A DNA stretch of 64,000 nt. It comes from Episyrphus balteatus. Taxonomy: Eukaryota; Arthropoda; Insecta; Diptera; Syrphidae. This document shows, one piece after another, positions 45,240 through 56,329 of the stretch. How positions within the stretch are numbered: the stretch's first letter is position 1; each line of letters begins with the position of its first letter. The stretch covers positions 25,515,636 to 25,579,635 of the forward strand of contig NC_079134.1 of NCBI RefSeq assembly GCF_945859705.1. Reading direction: 5' to 3'. The notes beneath the pieces are model-generated. The model saw only the letters and a program-made list of their open reading frames with translations, searched no databases and was not told the origin of the DNA. The translations under genes and the position numbers were made by a program.

Positions 45240-47270
45240 ATTAATATAGCAAGGGGGCATGCTGCCCCCCTGCACCCCCCTGCTTGGATTATTAAAAAAG
45301 TATTAAGAATGTTTTGTTTTTTTGTTTTTTCTTTTTGATAAAATTATAATTTTTAGGAATTTGAATTTTATCGATTTAATTTATTTATCAAAAAGTATTA
45401 AAAATTTAATTTTATTTATTAATTGTATTGATTGTTTGTTTGTTTCATTGTTTGTTTGATTATTAGTTTGATTGTTTATTTGATTGTTTGTTTGTTTGAT
45501 TGTTTATTTCATTGTTTAATTTGATTGTTTAATTTGATTGTTTGTTTGATTGTTTATTTGATTGTTTGTTTATATGATTGTTTTTTTTTTTTTTTGTTTT
45601 TTATTGACTCATGATTTAATTGTTTGATTGTTTCTTGTTTTTTGTTTGTCGATTGTCAATTGTTATTTATTGTCTGATTTTCATTATTTCATGTTTATTG
45701 TTAAGTGTTTGTTGTTTGTTATATATAAGTATATATATAAATATATGTATAAGAATATTAGTATAAAAAATAATATTATAAATTTATATATTATACTTAT
45801 ATATATAATAATTATATATTAATATAGCAGGGGGGCATGCTGCCCCCCCGCACCCCCCTGCTTGGATTATTAAAAAAGTATTAAGAATGTTTGTTTGTTT
45901 TTTTTTTTTTATTAATTTTAATTTTTATGAATTTCAATTTTATCGATTTAATTTATTTATCGAAAAGTATTAAAAATTTAATTTAATTTATTAATTGTAT
46001 TGATTGTTTGTTTGTTTGATTAATTGTTTGATTGTTTGTTTGTTACATTGTTTGTTTGATTATTAGTTTGATTGTTTGTTTGATTGATTATTTGATTGTT
46101 TGTTTGTTTGATTGTTTATTTGATTGTTTATTTGATAGTTTGTTTGATTGTTTGTTTGATTGTTTGTTTGTTTGTCTATTTGATTGTTTATTTGATTGTT
46201 TGTTTAATTGTTTTTTATTGTGTCATGATTTAATTGTTTGATTGTTTCATGTTTTTTGTTTGTTTTTGTCGATTGTTAATTGTTATTTATTGTCTGATTT
46301 TCATTATTTCATGTTTATTGTTAAGTGTTTGTTGTTTGTTATATATAAGTATATATATAAATATATGTATAAGAATATTAGTATAAAAAATAATATTATA
46401 AATTTATATATTATACTTATATATATAATAATTATATATTAATATAGCAGGGGGGCATGCTGCCCCCCCGCACCCCCCTGCTTGGATTATTAAAAAAGTA
46501 TTAAGAATGTTTGTTTGTTTTTTTTTTTTTATTAATTTTAATTTTTATGAATTTCAATTTTATCGATTTAATTTATTTATCGAAAAGTATTAAAAATTTA
46601 ATTTAATTTATTAATTGTATTGATTGTTTGTTTGTTTGATTAATTGTTTGATTGTTTGTTTGTTACATTGTTTGTTTGTTACATTGTTTGTTTGATTATT
46701 AGTTTGATTGTTTGTTTGATTGATTATTTGATTGTTTGTTTGTTTGATTGTTTATTTGATTGTTTATTTGATAGTTTGTTTGATTGTTTGTTTGATTGTT
46801 TGTTTGTTTGTCTATTTGATTGTTTATTTGATTGTTTGTTTAATTGTTTTTTATTGTGTCATGATTTAATTGTTTGATTGTTTCATGTTTTTTGTTTGTT
46901 TTTGTCGATTGTTAATTGTTATTTATTGTCTGATTTTCATTATTTCATGTTTATTGTTAAGTGTTTGTTGTTTGTTATATATAAGTATATATATAAATAT
47001 ATGTATAAGAATATTAATATAAGAAAATAATATTATATATTTATATATTATACTTATATAAATAATAATTATATATTAATATAGCAAGGGCGCATGCTGC
47101 CCCCCTGCACCCCCCTGCTTGGATTATTAAAAAAGTATTAAGAATGTTTGTTTTTTTTTTTTTTTTTTTTTTTTGATAAATTTTAATTTTTATGAATTTC
47201 AATTTTATCGATTTAATTTATTTATCGAAAAGTATTAAAAATTTAATTTAATTTATTAATTGTATTTAAA
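45240..47270 (+). repeat. Tandem array of ~580-640-bp units with GC hairpin and TTTGATTG tract
   Basis: Each unit holds a hairpin GGGGGCATGCTGCCCCC (45253, ~45830, ~46450, degenerate at ~47087) and GCACCCCCCTGCTTGGATTA. After these come an A/T stretch, a TTTGATTG minisatellite and a TATATAAG tract. The second and third units are almost identical. Frames reading FDCLFDCL are repeat artefacts. Confidence 0.88.
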
Positions 47271-47399
47271 AAATTATTGCAAATATGTTTCTAAATACAA
47301 ATCCGTTAATATTATAATGAACTTTAATGATTTATAGAGCAAATAGAGCCAGTGATTATGTGATTTGTCAGTTTCGGAAAAATCAACGCATTTATAATA

Positions 47400-50300
47400 T
47401 AGTATTACCTTTCTATTGACATAACATAGAAATCCAGCAATTATTACAGAAACTGTGAGCAATGATGTGCATTTCAACTTTTTCATAAATGTACCTTTTT
47501 AAATCTCTGATTTTATGATTTTTAAAAGTTAATTTTGATGCTCGTAGACATTCTAAAGCAATAATTTTTATTGGAAGATATTAATGAACATTCTGAGTAC
47601 TATTTTAAATGAAAATTAAAACTTTAAATGCATCTGGTCAGAAATAGTGAGAGAAAATATTAGTATAAACCACTGGAAAACATTGTATTTTTCAAATTAA
47701 AGCTTCAAAAATTATGGTAATTTTCATTATTTTATTATTTGATAAAAATAAATGCAGTGAGCCATTAATTATAATCTTTTATTTGAGATACTATTAATTG
47801 TGATTGAAATACAAATACCGAAGAAATAAGCAGTTTTCTGAAATCAAAATTAAAGATCTTAGAATATGAAATTTTTCCGAACAAATACCTTGAACTTTGC
47901 TTAGAATTAGGTACCTACTTATAAACATAATTCAATTATTTCTCAAGCAGCCTCAATCCTAAAAATCAAGCAAGTATTACAGAAACTGTAAGAAATCATC
48001 TACAGGTGGATTGCAATATTTTAAGAAAGTTTTGAATTTCTGATTGTATATTATTTAAAAAATTAATTTTGAACCTCGTAGACATCATTAAGCAATAATT
48101 TATACTGCAAAACATTTATCAATATTCTGAGTACTATACTAAGTGAAAATAAAAATACTATGCAAGTGGTCAAAAAAATTAAGAATATGAAATATTTCCG
48201 ATCAAACATTTTGCATTTCCCTTAGAACTGCTAATTCAATTATTTCTCAGAAAGCTTTTATAATTCATGTGCCAATTAAGCGTATGTTTGTCCAAAAGAA
48301 TAATACATTTAATTTATTATGTTTGGTTAAAAAATGGATTCATGACAGTAAAAAATGTAATATTTGGTAATATTTCTGCGTTTTTTTGCAATTTTATCGT
48401 TTTTTGGTTTATGTTTTTAAGTAACTTTCAATGCATTTATGTTTTGAAATTTGTGTGTCATATTACCTTTCTATTAATAACTCAATTATAAAAATCAAGC
48501 AATTATTAAAGAAACTGTGTAAGTAATAATCTGCAGGTGGATTGTAATATTTCAAGAAATTTTGAGTTTCTGACTGTAGGATATTTTAAAATTTTATCTG
48601 AAGGTCGTATGAATATTTTGAGTGCTATGCTAAATGAAAATATAAATGCTATGTAGGTGGTCAGAAAAAGTAAAAATTTAAAATATTTCCGATCAAACAT
48701 CTTGAATTTAGCTTAAAGTTGCTAAATCAATTAATTCTCAGGAAGCTTGTAGCTAACGTATATTTACAATTGATATGTCAAATTAAGCGTATAAACCATA
48801 AAAATCAAGCAAGTATCGAAGAAACTATAACAAATCATGTACAGGTGGATTGCAATATTTTAAGAAAACTTTGAATTTCTGATTGTATGTTATTTAAAAA
48901 TAATTAATTTTGAACCTCGTAGACATCATTGAGCAATAATTTTTACTGCAAAACATTTATCAAAATTCTAAGTAGATACTATACTAAATGAAAATATAAA
49001 TACTATGTAGGTGGTCAGAAAGAGTAAAAATATAAAATATTTCTGATCAAACATCTTGAATTTAGCTTAAAGTTGCTAAATCAAATATTTTTCAGGAAGC
49101 TTGTAGCTAACGTATATTTATAATAATTCATATGTCAAATTAAGCGTATAGTTGTCTTAAAAATAATATTTTTTTGGATAAGAAATGTAATCATTACAGT
49201 AAAAAATGTTATATTTTGGCTGTTTTTTGCTGTTTAAGCATTTTTTGATTTACTTTGTATAATATTTTAAAAGTTTTCATTTTTTGAATTTTATATGTGA
49301 AATTACCTTTTTATTGATACCTCAATCTTAAAAACCAAGCAAGTATCGAAGAACAGTGACATATCATGTACAGGTGGATTGCAATATTTTAATAAAATTT
49401 AGGAGTTCTGATTGAATATTATTTAAAAAAAAAAGTAATTTTGAACCCCGTAGACATCGTTAATCAATAATTAATATTGAAAAACATTTTTAATCATTCT
49501 GAGTATTATATTAAATGAAAGTAAAAATATTATGCTTATGGTCAGAAAATTAAGAATATGAAATATTTCCGATCAAATATCTTTAATTTAGCTTAAAGTT
49601 GCTAATTCAATTATTTCTCAGGAAGCTTGTAGTTGACATATATTTGTAATTGATATGTCAAATTAAGCGTATAGTTGTTTTAAAAATAATACATTTAATT
49701 CAATATTTTTGGTTAAGAAATTCAATCGCTACAGAAAAAAATGCTATATTTAGGCGGTTTTTTGCTTTTTAAGCCTTTCTTGCGTTACTTTGTATAAAAT
49801 TAAAATTTTAAAAGATTTTATTTTTTGAATTTTATATGCTATATTACGTTTCTATTGATACTTCAATCATAAAAATCAAGCAAGTATCGAAGAAACTGTG
49901 ACAAATCATGTACAGGTGGATTGCAATATTTGAAACAAAATTTCGAATTTTTGATTGTATTATATTTAAAAAATATTAATTTTGAACCTCATAGACATCG
50001 TTAAGCAATAATTTATATTGAAAAACATTTTAACTATTCTAAGTATTATATTAAATAAAAGTAAAAATATTATGCAGGTGGTCAGAAAAATTAAGAATAT
50101 AAAATATTATAAAATAATATAAAATATTTCCGTTCAAATATCTTAATTTTGCTTAAAACTGCTAATTCAATTATTTCTCAGGAAGCTTGTGGTTGACATA
50201 TATTTATATTTGATATGTCAAATTAAGCGTATAGTTGTCTTAAAAATAATACATTTAATTCAAAATTTTTGGATAATAAATTAAATCACTATAGTAAAAA

Positions 50301-51040
50301 AAATGCTATATTTAGGCGATTTTTTGCTGTTTAAGCCTTTCTTGCTTTACTTTGAAGACAATTTTGAAAGATTTCATTTTTTGAATTTTATATGTGAAAT
50401 TATTGATACCTCAATCTTAAAATCAAGCAAGTATCGAAGAAACGGTGACAAATCATGTACAGGTGGATTGCAATATTTGAATAAAATTTAGAATTTTTGA
50501 TTGTAGGTATATTATTTAAAAAACTGATTTTGAACCCCGTAGACATCGTTAATCAATAATTTATATAAGAAAACATTTTAAAACATTCTGAGTACTATAT
50601 TAATTGAAAATAAAAATACTATGCAGGTGGTCAGAAAAATTAAGAAAATAAAATATTTCCGATAAAAAATTTTGAATTGATTTTAAAATTGCTTATTCAA
50701 TTATTTCTCAGGAAGCTTGTAGTTGACATATTTCTTATTGATATGTCAAATTAAGCGTATAGTTATCTTAAAAATAATACATTTGATTGAAAATTTTTGA
50801 ATAAGAAATTCATTCACTACAGTAAAAAATGCTATATTTAGGCGGTTTTTTGCTGTTTTATCCTTTATTGCTTTGATTTGTATAAAATTTTGAAAGATTT
50901 TTTTTTTTGAATTTTATATGTGAAATTACCTTTTTATTGATACCTCAATCTTAAAAATCAAGCAAGTATTTAAGAAACTACGACCAATCATGTATAGGTG
51001 GATTGCAATATTTAAAATTTTTCATTAATTCTTTGAGTTA
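47400..51040 (+). repeat. Satellite array, seven monomers of ~540 bp
   Basis: The phrase AAGCAAGTATCGAAGAAACT, then CAAATCATGTACAGGTGGAT, recurs with the AGGTGG at about 48004, 48535, 48843, 49372, 49913, 50460 and 50995. Spacing is 529-547 bp except one short interval of 308. Each monomer also contains CGTAGACATCGTTAA, a GGTCAGAAAAATTAAGAATA-like phrase, and GATATGTCAAATTAAGCGTA. No protein is encoded. Confidence 0.88.
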
Positions 51041-51084
51041 ATACGTATTTCTTAAAAAAAAGCGAAAAAATATTACTATTTTAT

Positions 51085-52890
51085 TTTTTTTTATTTTTGT
51101 TTTCAACTTTTTTTAAAAAATACACCATGTTATAGCTTGATATCTAAGCTAGAAATTGAGACATTATTTACATCTGTGAGTTTTGTAGAAAAAAAGTAAT
51201 AATTTTTTGAAGTCTAGCAAAATTTACAAAAAAAGCCAAAAAAAAACCCTTTTTTTTTATTCTTTTATTAAAATCTCGATTTTTTAATATGAAAAGCTAA
51301 GAAAAAAATTATACCATTTAAAAGCTTATAAAATTTCCTAAAGAATAAAGCTATATTAAAATTTCAAGAATGCGTAAAAAGTATAAAAATAATTTATTGA
51401 AAACAATCATTTTCATCAAAAAAAGCAAAAAAAACGTATAAATTTATCTTCACACGTCATTTATTCAATTTTTTTTAATGACAACCTATAAAAATTTTTA
51501 CACCATCGGAAAGCTTGTTGTCTTAGCTTAAAATATATATATATATCAGGTCTGTGAGACATCTAAAAAAAGAGCTAGAATTTTTTGAACTTCATGTATT
51601 TTCATCAAAAAAAGCAAAAAAAACCATTATTTTTTTGTTCTCATGCTCTTAAATCAATTTTTTTCAATGACAACCTATAAAAATTTTTATACCATGTGAA
51701 AGCTTATTGTTTCACCTTTTACATGACGGTTCAATCGTATTTTTCTGATGCCTACAAGAAAAGTTAGAATTTTTTAAAGTCAACCATGTGGAATTTCCAG
51801 ACTGAGATTACGGTACTTCCCACACTGGTGACTGTTCATGGCGCAACAGATCTCCACTGGTGTTTCGAGTGTTTTCGCAAGTTTCTTGATTTAACATTGT
51901 GTAGCTTGTAGTTGGTCTACCGTTATGTGTGATATACCAAATGAAAGGTAATTGTATCAGGATGCTCAGAAAAGTTTAATCAAATTTCTATCTGCTCTAG
52001 ATCAAAAGTTATAACCTGTTGAACACACAACACATTAATTTACCGTTATCTCAAAATTGTGTATATAAAAATGATTAAAATTTGGTACACATATAGTCCT
52101 AGTTATACTCTATCAACTCCTCATATAACATATTTCTCTATCTGTTGAAGAAAAAAAGATAAAAATCAAAAACGAAAAAAATCAGTTAAAAACGGCAAAA
52201 AACCCTGTTTTTTAAAAACTTATTTTTCCTATTATTCAGTCAAAACTAATTTTAGAACTCCAATTTTTTGCACATGTATGCGGATAGCGTAGACCTACAT
52301 GTCCTATAAATTTCAGATTTTTTGAACGCACCAAAAAAAAGCTAAAAATCAAAAACTACCCAAAAATACCCCTAAAAACGTAGGTGTTTTTCAAAAAATC
52401 ATATTTCGAAACCCAGTGCATTTAAAAAAAATCCGTATTAGACGCCTAATTTTTTTTTCCTCCATCTTTCACCTGACACCTTTAGAATTGTCGAAAAAAA
52501 TTTCCCCTACCCATAATCATCATTTTGTCACACCCGCTACACCTAACCAACGTTCAAACAAAACGTTATAGCTCGATTTCCAAATTTTTTAGAATTTTTT
52601 CTTAAATGCAGTTCATCTTAAATTTATCTCCTCTATCTATAGCAAAAAAAATCATCTCTCTACTCCCTCCCGTTTAGATTTTAGCCCAATTTTCGACTTA
52701 CCGTTTTACCCCAGTTTACCCTATTAAATCGACGAATTTCAAAAATTCCTTTCTTAGTGTGCACTTTCATCAATATACCTATCATTTGACACATCATTCA
52801 ATTTTCTATCACTTATAGTATAAGCTGTGCGTTGATTATGAATGAATCAGTGAGTGGTAACTACGGTCGGCATTTAGTAATATAATAACT
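51085..52890 (+). repeat. Block-C dispersed repeat, middle copy
   Basis: It is co-linear with 41435-43262 (CACCATGTTATAGCTTGATA, CCATGTGGAATTTCCAGACT, CCGTTATGTGTGATATACCA) but clearly more diverged after about 52060. It ends directly at the ACTAGCC that opens unit 2. Confidence 0.85.
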
Positions 52891-52984
52891 AGCCGACCTG
52901 CCCGTTGCATAGCGCTTCGCTGCTATGGTTATGAGTGCAATCAAATAGTGTTTTATGTATATAGTGTTTTATGTATATAGTTGA

Positions 52985-53405
52985 ATGTTGGTTAGATTGT
53001 TTGTATGTTTGTTTATTTGTTTGATTGTTTAATTGTTTGATTGTGTGTTTGATTGTTTGTTTGATTGTTTGTTTGATTGTTTGTTTGATTATTTGTTTGA
53101 TTGTGTTTGATTGTATGTTTGATTTTTTAGTTTGTTTGATTGATTGTTTGTTTGATTGTTTGTTTGTTTGATTGTTTGTTTGATTGTTTGTTTGATTGTT
53201 TGTTTGATTGTTTGTTTGATTGTTTGTTTGATTGTTTGTTTGATTGTTTGTTTGATTGTTTGTTTGATTGATTGTTTGTTTGATTGTTTGTTTGATTGTT
53301 TGTTTGATTGTTTGATTGTTTGTTTGATTGTTTGTTTGAATGTTTGTTTGATTGTTTGTTTGATTGTTTGTGTGATTGTTTGTTTGATTGGTTGTTTGAT
53401 TGTTT
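52985..53405 (+). repeat. (TTTGATTG)n minisatellite, unit 2
   Basis: Same tandem as 33660-34265. The CLIVCLIV frame (53156-53413) is a product of the period. Confidence 0.95.
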
Positions 53406-53709
53406 GTTGTTAGTGTTATGTTGTTTGGTTGTATAATGATTTAATTGTTTGATTGTCTCTTGTTTTTTATTTGTCGATTGTTAATTGTTGTTTATTGTTT
53501 GGTGTTTATTGTTGGGTGTTTATTGTTAGGTGTTTGTTGTTTTGTTATTAAGTTGTTTGGTTGGTTATTGGGGTGTTTGGTTGTTTGTTGGTCCTTGTTT
53601 GTTGTTTGATGCTTGTTGCCTCTTTTTGTTGTTGTTGTACACATGAATACATTTAATCATTTAAAATACTACTTCTTGGACACGCTATTGGTATAAGGGT
53701 GGGGTTAAA

Positions 53710-54750
53710 CTCAAGTAGCACAAAAGTCCACAATACACCAAAATATTTGGTGTATTTTTTGCACTTTCGTGATATACATTTTTAATATAAAAAATACACC
53801 ACTTGCTCGTATATAATAAACTCCGGTGGTTAAAAAAATATACCGATTTTTTGGTGTATAAATGGCGCTAGTGGTATATTAAATGATCTGGTTTTTTGTG
53901 AAAATTATCCCTTTGAAATTGAAAAATACACAATAAATCTATGGATAAAATACACCATTTAAATTATTCTGATTTAAAATTTGAGCCAAAGTTTATTTTT
54001 TACCTCAAACAGTTTGATGAAATCTAATTTACACCATTTCTTATGAAATAAATGAAAATGAATTTTTATACACTTACATAATATTGCCATTAGAAACTAA
54101 TGGTTAAATATGAATTTGTTTGCCAAATTTTACAACGAAACACATTTTGTCTACTAATTTTAGATACTACCCCCTCTAAAAATCGAGCGCCTCAAAAATG
54201 TCAGTGAATTAATGATTTTTTTTTTCGATTTTAAAAATCAGTTTTTCAAAAATTTTAATTTTTTTTGTTGTTTTTACATTTTTTTAGAAGAGTTCTTTTA
54301 TAATATAATATACCGAATCGAAAAAACCAAGAATGAGGGATAATTAGGTCGATAAATATACTATTATAGTAAAATAATTAATCGCTGTCTTCTTTTTTTA
54401 AATGGCGGCCATTGAAAAATATGTCGTCTCCCACTTTTGCATTCTGGTGAATTTTATGTCCACAGGGTGTACTTCTTACACCAAAGAGAGTGTACAAAAT
54501 ATACCGTTTTGGTTGATTTCAGAATCGAATAATTTTATGCACCATTAATAGTATATTATAAAAGCAACTGAATATAGGTGTATTTTTTGCTCTGAATCTT
54601 AAAAAAATGTTTAAATTTTTTACAGAAAAGACAGTGGTATAATTTTTATACCAATAATTTTGAGAAATACACCATATTTTTTCAATTTCCTCAATTTTAC
54701 ACCAAAGTTAATGAATTTACACCAATTTATACACCAGTGTGCTACTTGAG
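53710..54750. mobile_element. 1.04-kb element with CTCAAGTAGCAC ends, empty site in unit 1
   Basis: CTCAAGTAGCACA and TGTGCTACTTGAG are perfect inverted ends. Unit 1 reads GGGGTTAAAGTTTTAG without interruption at 34561-34576, so unit 2 gained the element. The apparent target duplication is only AA. The interior is dotted with TACACCA / TGGTGTA motifs (for example ACACCAAAATATTTGGTGTA near 53735). No transposase is seen, and I cannot assign a superfamily. Confidence 0.85.
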
Positions 54751-55796
54751 AAGTTTTAGTGGAGTTAACAGTAAAGAGGGTTTGAGTTTGGTTATATGGA
54801 AAGTTTATTATAACTTAAACAATATTATGTGTTATGGTAATCAAGTATTAAGTTTTGAATATACAAAATTGTATTATAGGTACATCTCCTGTTTTAATTA
54901 TTTCTCATGCTTTCTATAATTAAAATAACAAAATTATCATAAGTACTCAAAAGCATTTAAAGTATTAAGTTTTGAATATACAAAATTGTATTATAGGTAC
55001 ATCTCCTGTTTTAATTATTTCTCATGCTTTCTATAATTAAAATAACAAAATTATCATAAGTACTCAAAAGCATTAAAAAAGCAATATAATTTTTAAAAGA
55101 TTTATTAAAAAAAATTGCGTTTTTTACAAAAAAAAAAAATTAAATTATTTAATAAAAGGAAAGAAAATATTTGCTAAATACGCTTGAAAATATTCATATT
55201 TTCATATAAAATTGCAATTTCTAATACATATTCTTTTTTGTTAAAAATTCATCTAGGGTTAAGTGCGTTGCACTTTGTTGCATGAAAAAAAGTAATATTG
55301 GCAACACTTGTAGCATAAAATAAGTGCCTTCTGGTATGTATGTCAGTAGTATTTTTAGCATTTCCTTTTCTATAATAGATAGTAAATATTCAAAAGTATT
55401 TTCTATGAAAGATGTATAGTCGTAAAGACAACATTAAAAAAAATATTAAAATCAGATAGGATACCTATGACTGGTGCATTGGGCGAAATTGAAAGCTTTG
55501 GTAGCTAAAAAAAGTGAAAAAATAAGGTATCCGTTAAAGTTGCCAAAAATATAAATGACTGGCGGAAGAACTAATGAAAATATTATTCTACGTGTGTTAT
55601 TATTATTGCAAATAGATTGCCAACAAAAGAAACAATTTTGTTACCAACAAAATTTGATAGGGCAGTCTTACACTCATGTGGAAGCAAGAAAGTTTATTGT
55701 TTGATGTTTTTCAAAACGTATTATCTTCTTTTCAGTGTTTTTTATTAATTTTGAGAGTTTCTAAAAAAAAAAAAAAACTTATAGAATAAAGACTAT

Positions 55797-55923
55797 GGGC
55801 CATATTCATTGACGCTGTCTTAGTTATTACTAAGAAAGACTGCAGTTTATCCTATTTAAATAACATTGGGTAAACCGTAGTCTAAGATAAACCGGGGTCT
55901 TAAAACGACTTTTAATATGCCCC
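55797..55923. repeat. Short MITE-like segment, unit 2 copy
   Basis: Counterpart of 35967-36092 with ends GGGCCATATTCATTG and AATATGCCCC. Confidence 0.45.
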
Positions 55924-56329
55924 TTTACTTTAATTAGAAGAAGTTTTTTATTGGTTTTAACACAGTCAAACACTGAAAGGGCAGGCGGCCTTGCCCCACT
56001 TCCCCTAATAAGCTTTCATTAATCGGATTTATAATGATCAAAAATTAATTTCCGAATTTATAGTTAATTGTTTTTTAAGATTCATCCAGAGCTTAAAAAT
56101 TAATTCATTTTCTGACTAAAGGCCTTGAATTTTGCTTTGAATTACGCATAAGTATAATTCAATTATTTTTCATGAAGCTTGTAATTGACGCACATTTGAT
56201 TTATCAAGTTTGCGGAAAAAATGCAATCATAACAGTTAAAAATGTAATATTTAAGTCGGTTTTTGGAATTTAATACTTTCTTGCTTTAGTTTTTCAAAAT
56301 TTTCAAGGTTTTTATCTATTTTTTTAATT

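Larger units (their letters stand above)
33577..52887 (+). repeat. Higher-order repeat unit 1 (~19.3 kb)
   Basis: The unit starts at ACTAGCCGACCTGCCCGTTG (33577), and the same start recurs at 52888. Co-linear anchors in the two units include AAGGGTGGGGTTAAA (34555/53695), GGGTTAAGTGCGTTGCACTT (~35193/55258), the GGGCCATATTCATTGACGC MITE-like segment (~35967/55797), block C (41435/59190), ACTAGCCATC (43261/61012) and the foldback (43697/62527). No genes are recognised. Confidence 0.8.

Noticed and set aside
33660..51040. Regular repeats that might suggest a CRISPR array
   Set aside because: Units are minisatellites or ~540-bp satellites without unique spacers, in a eukaryotic genome.
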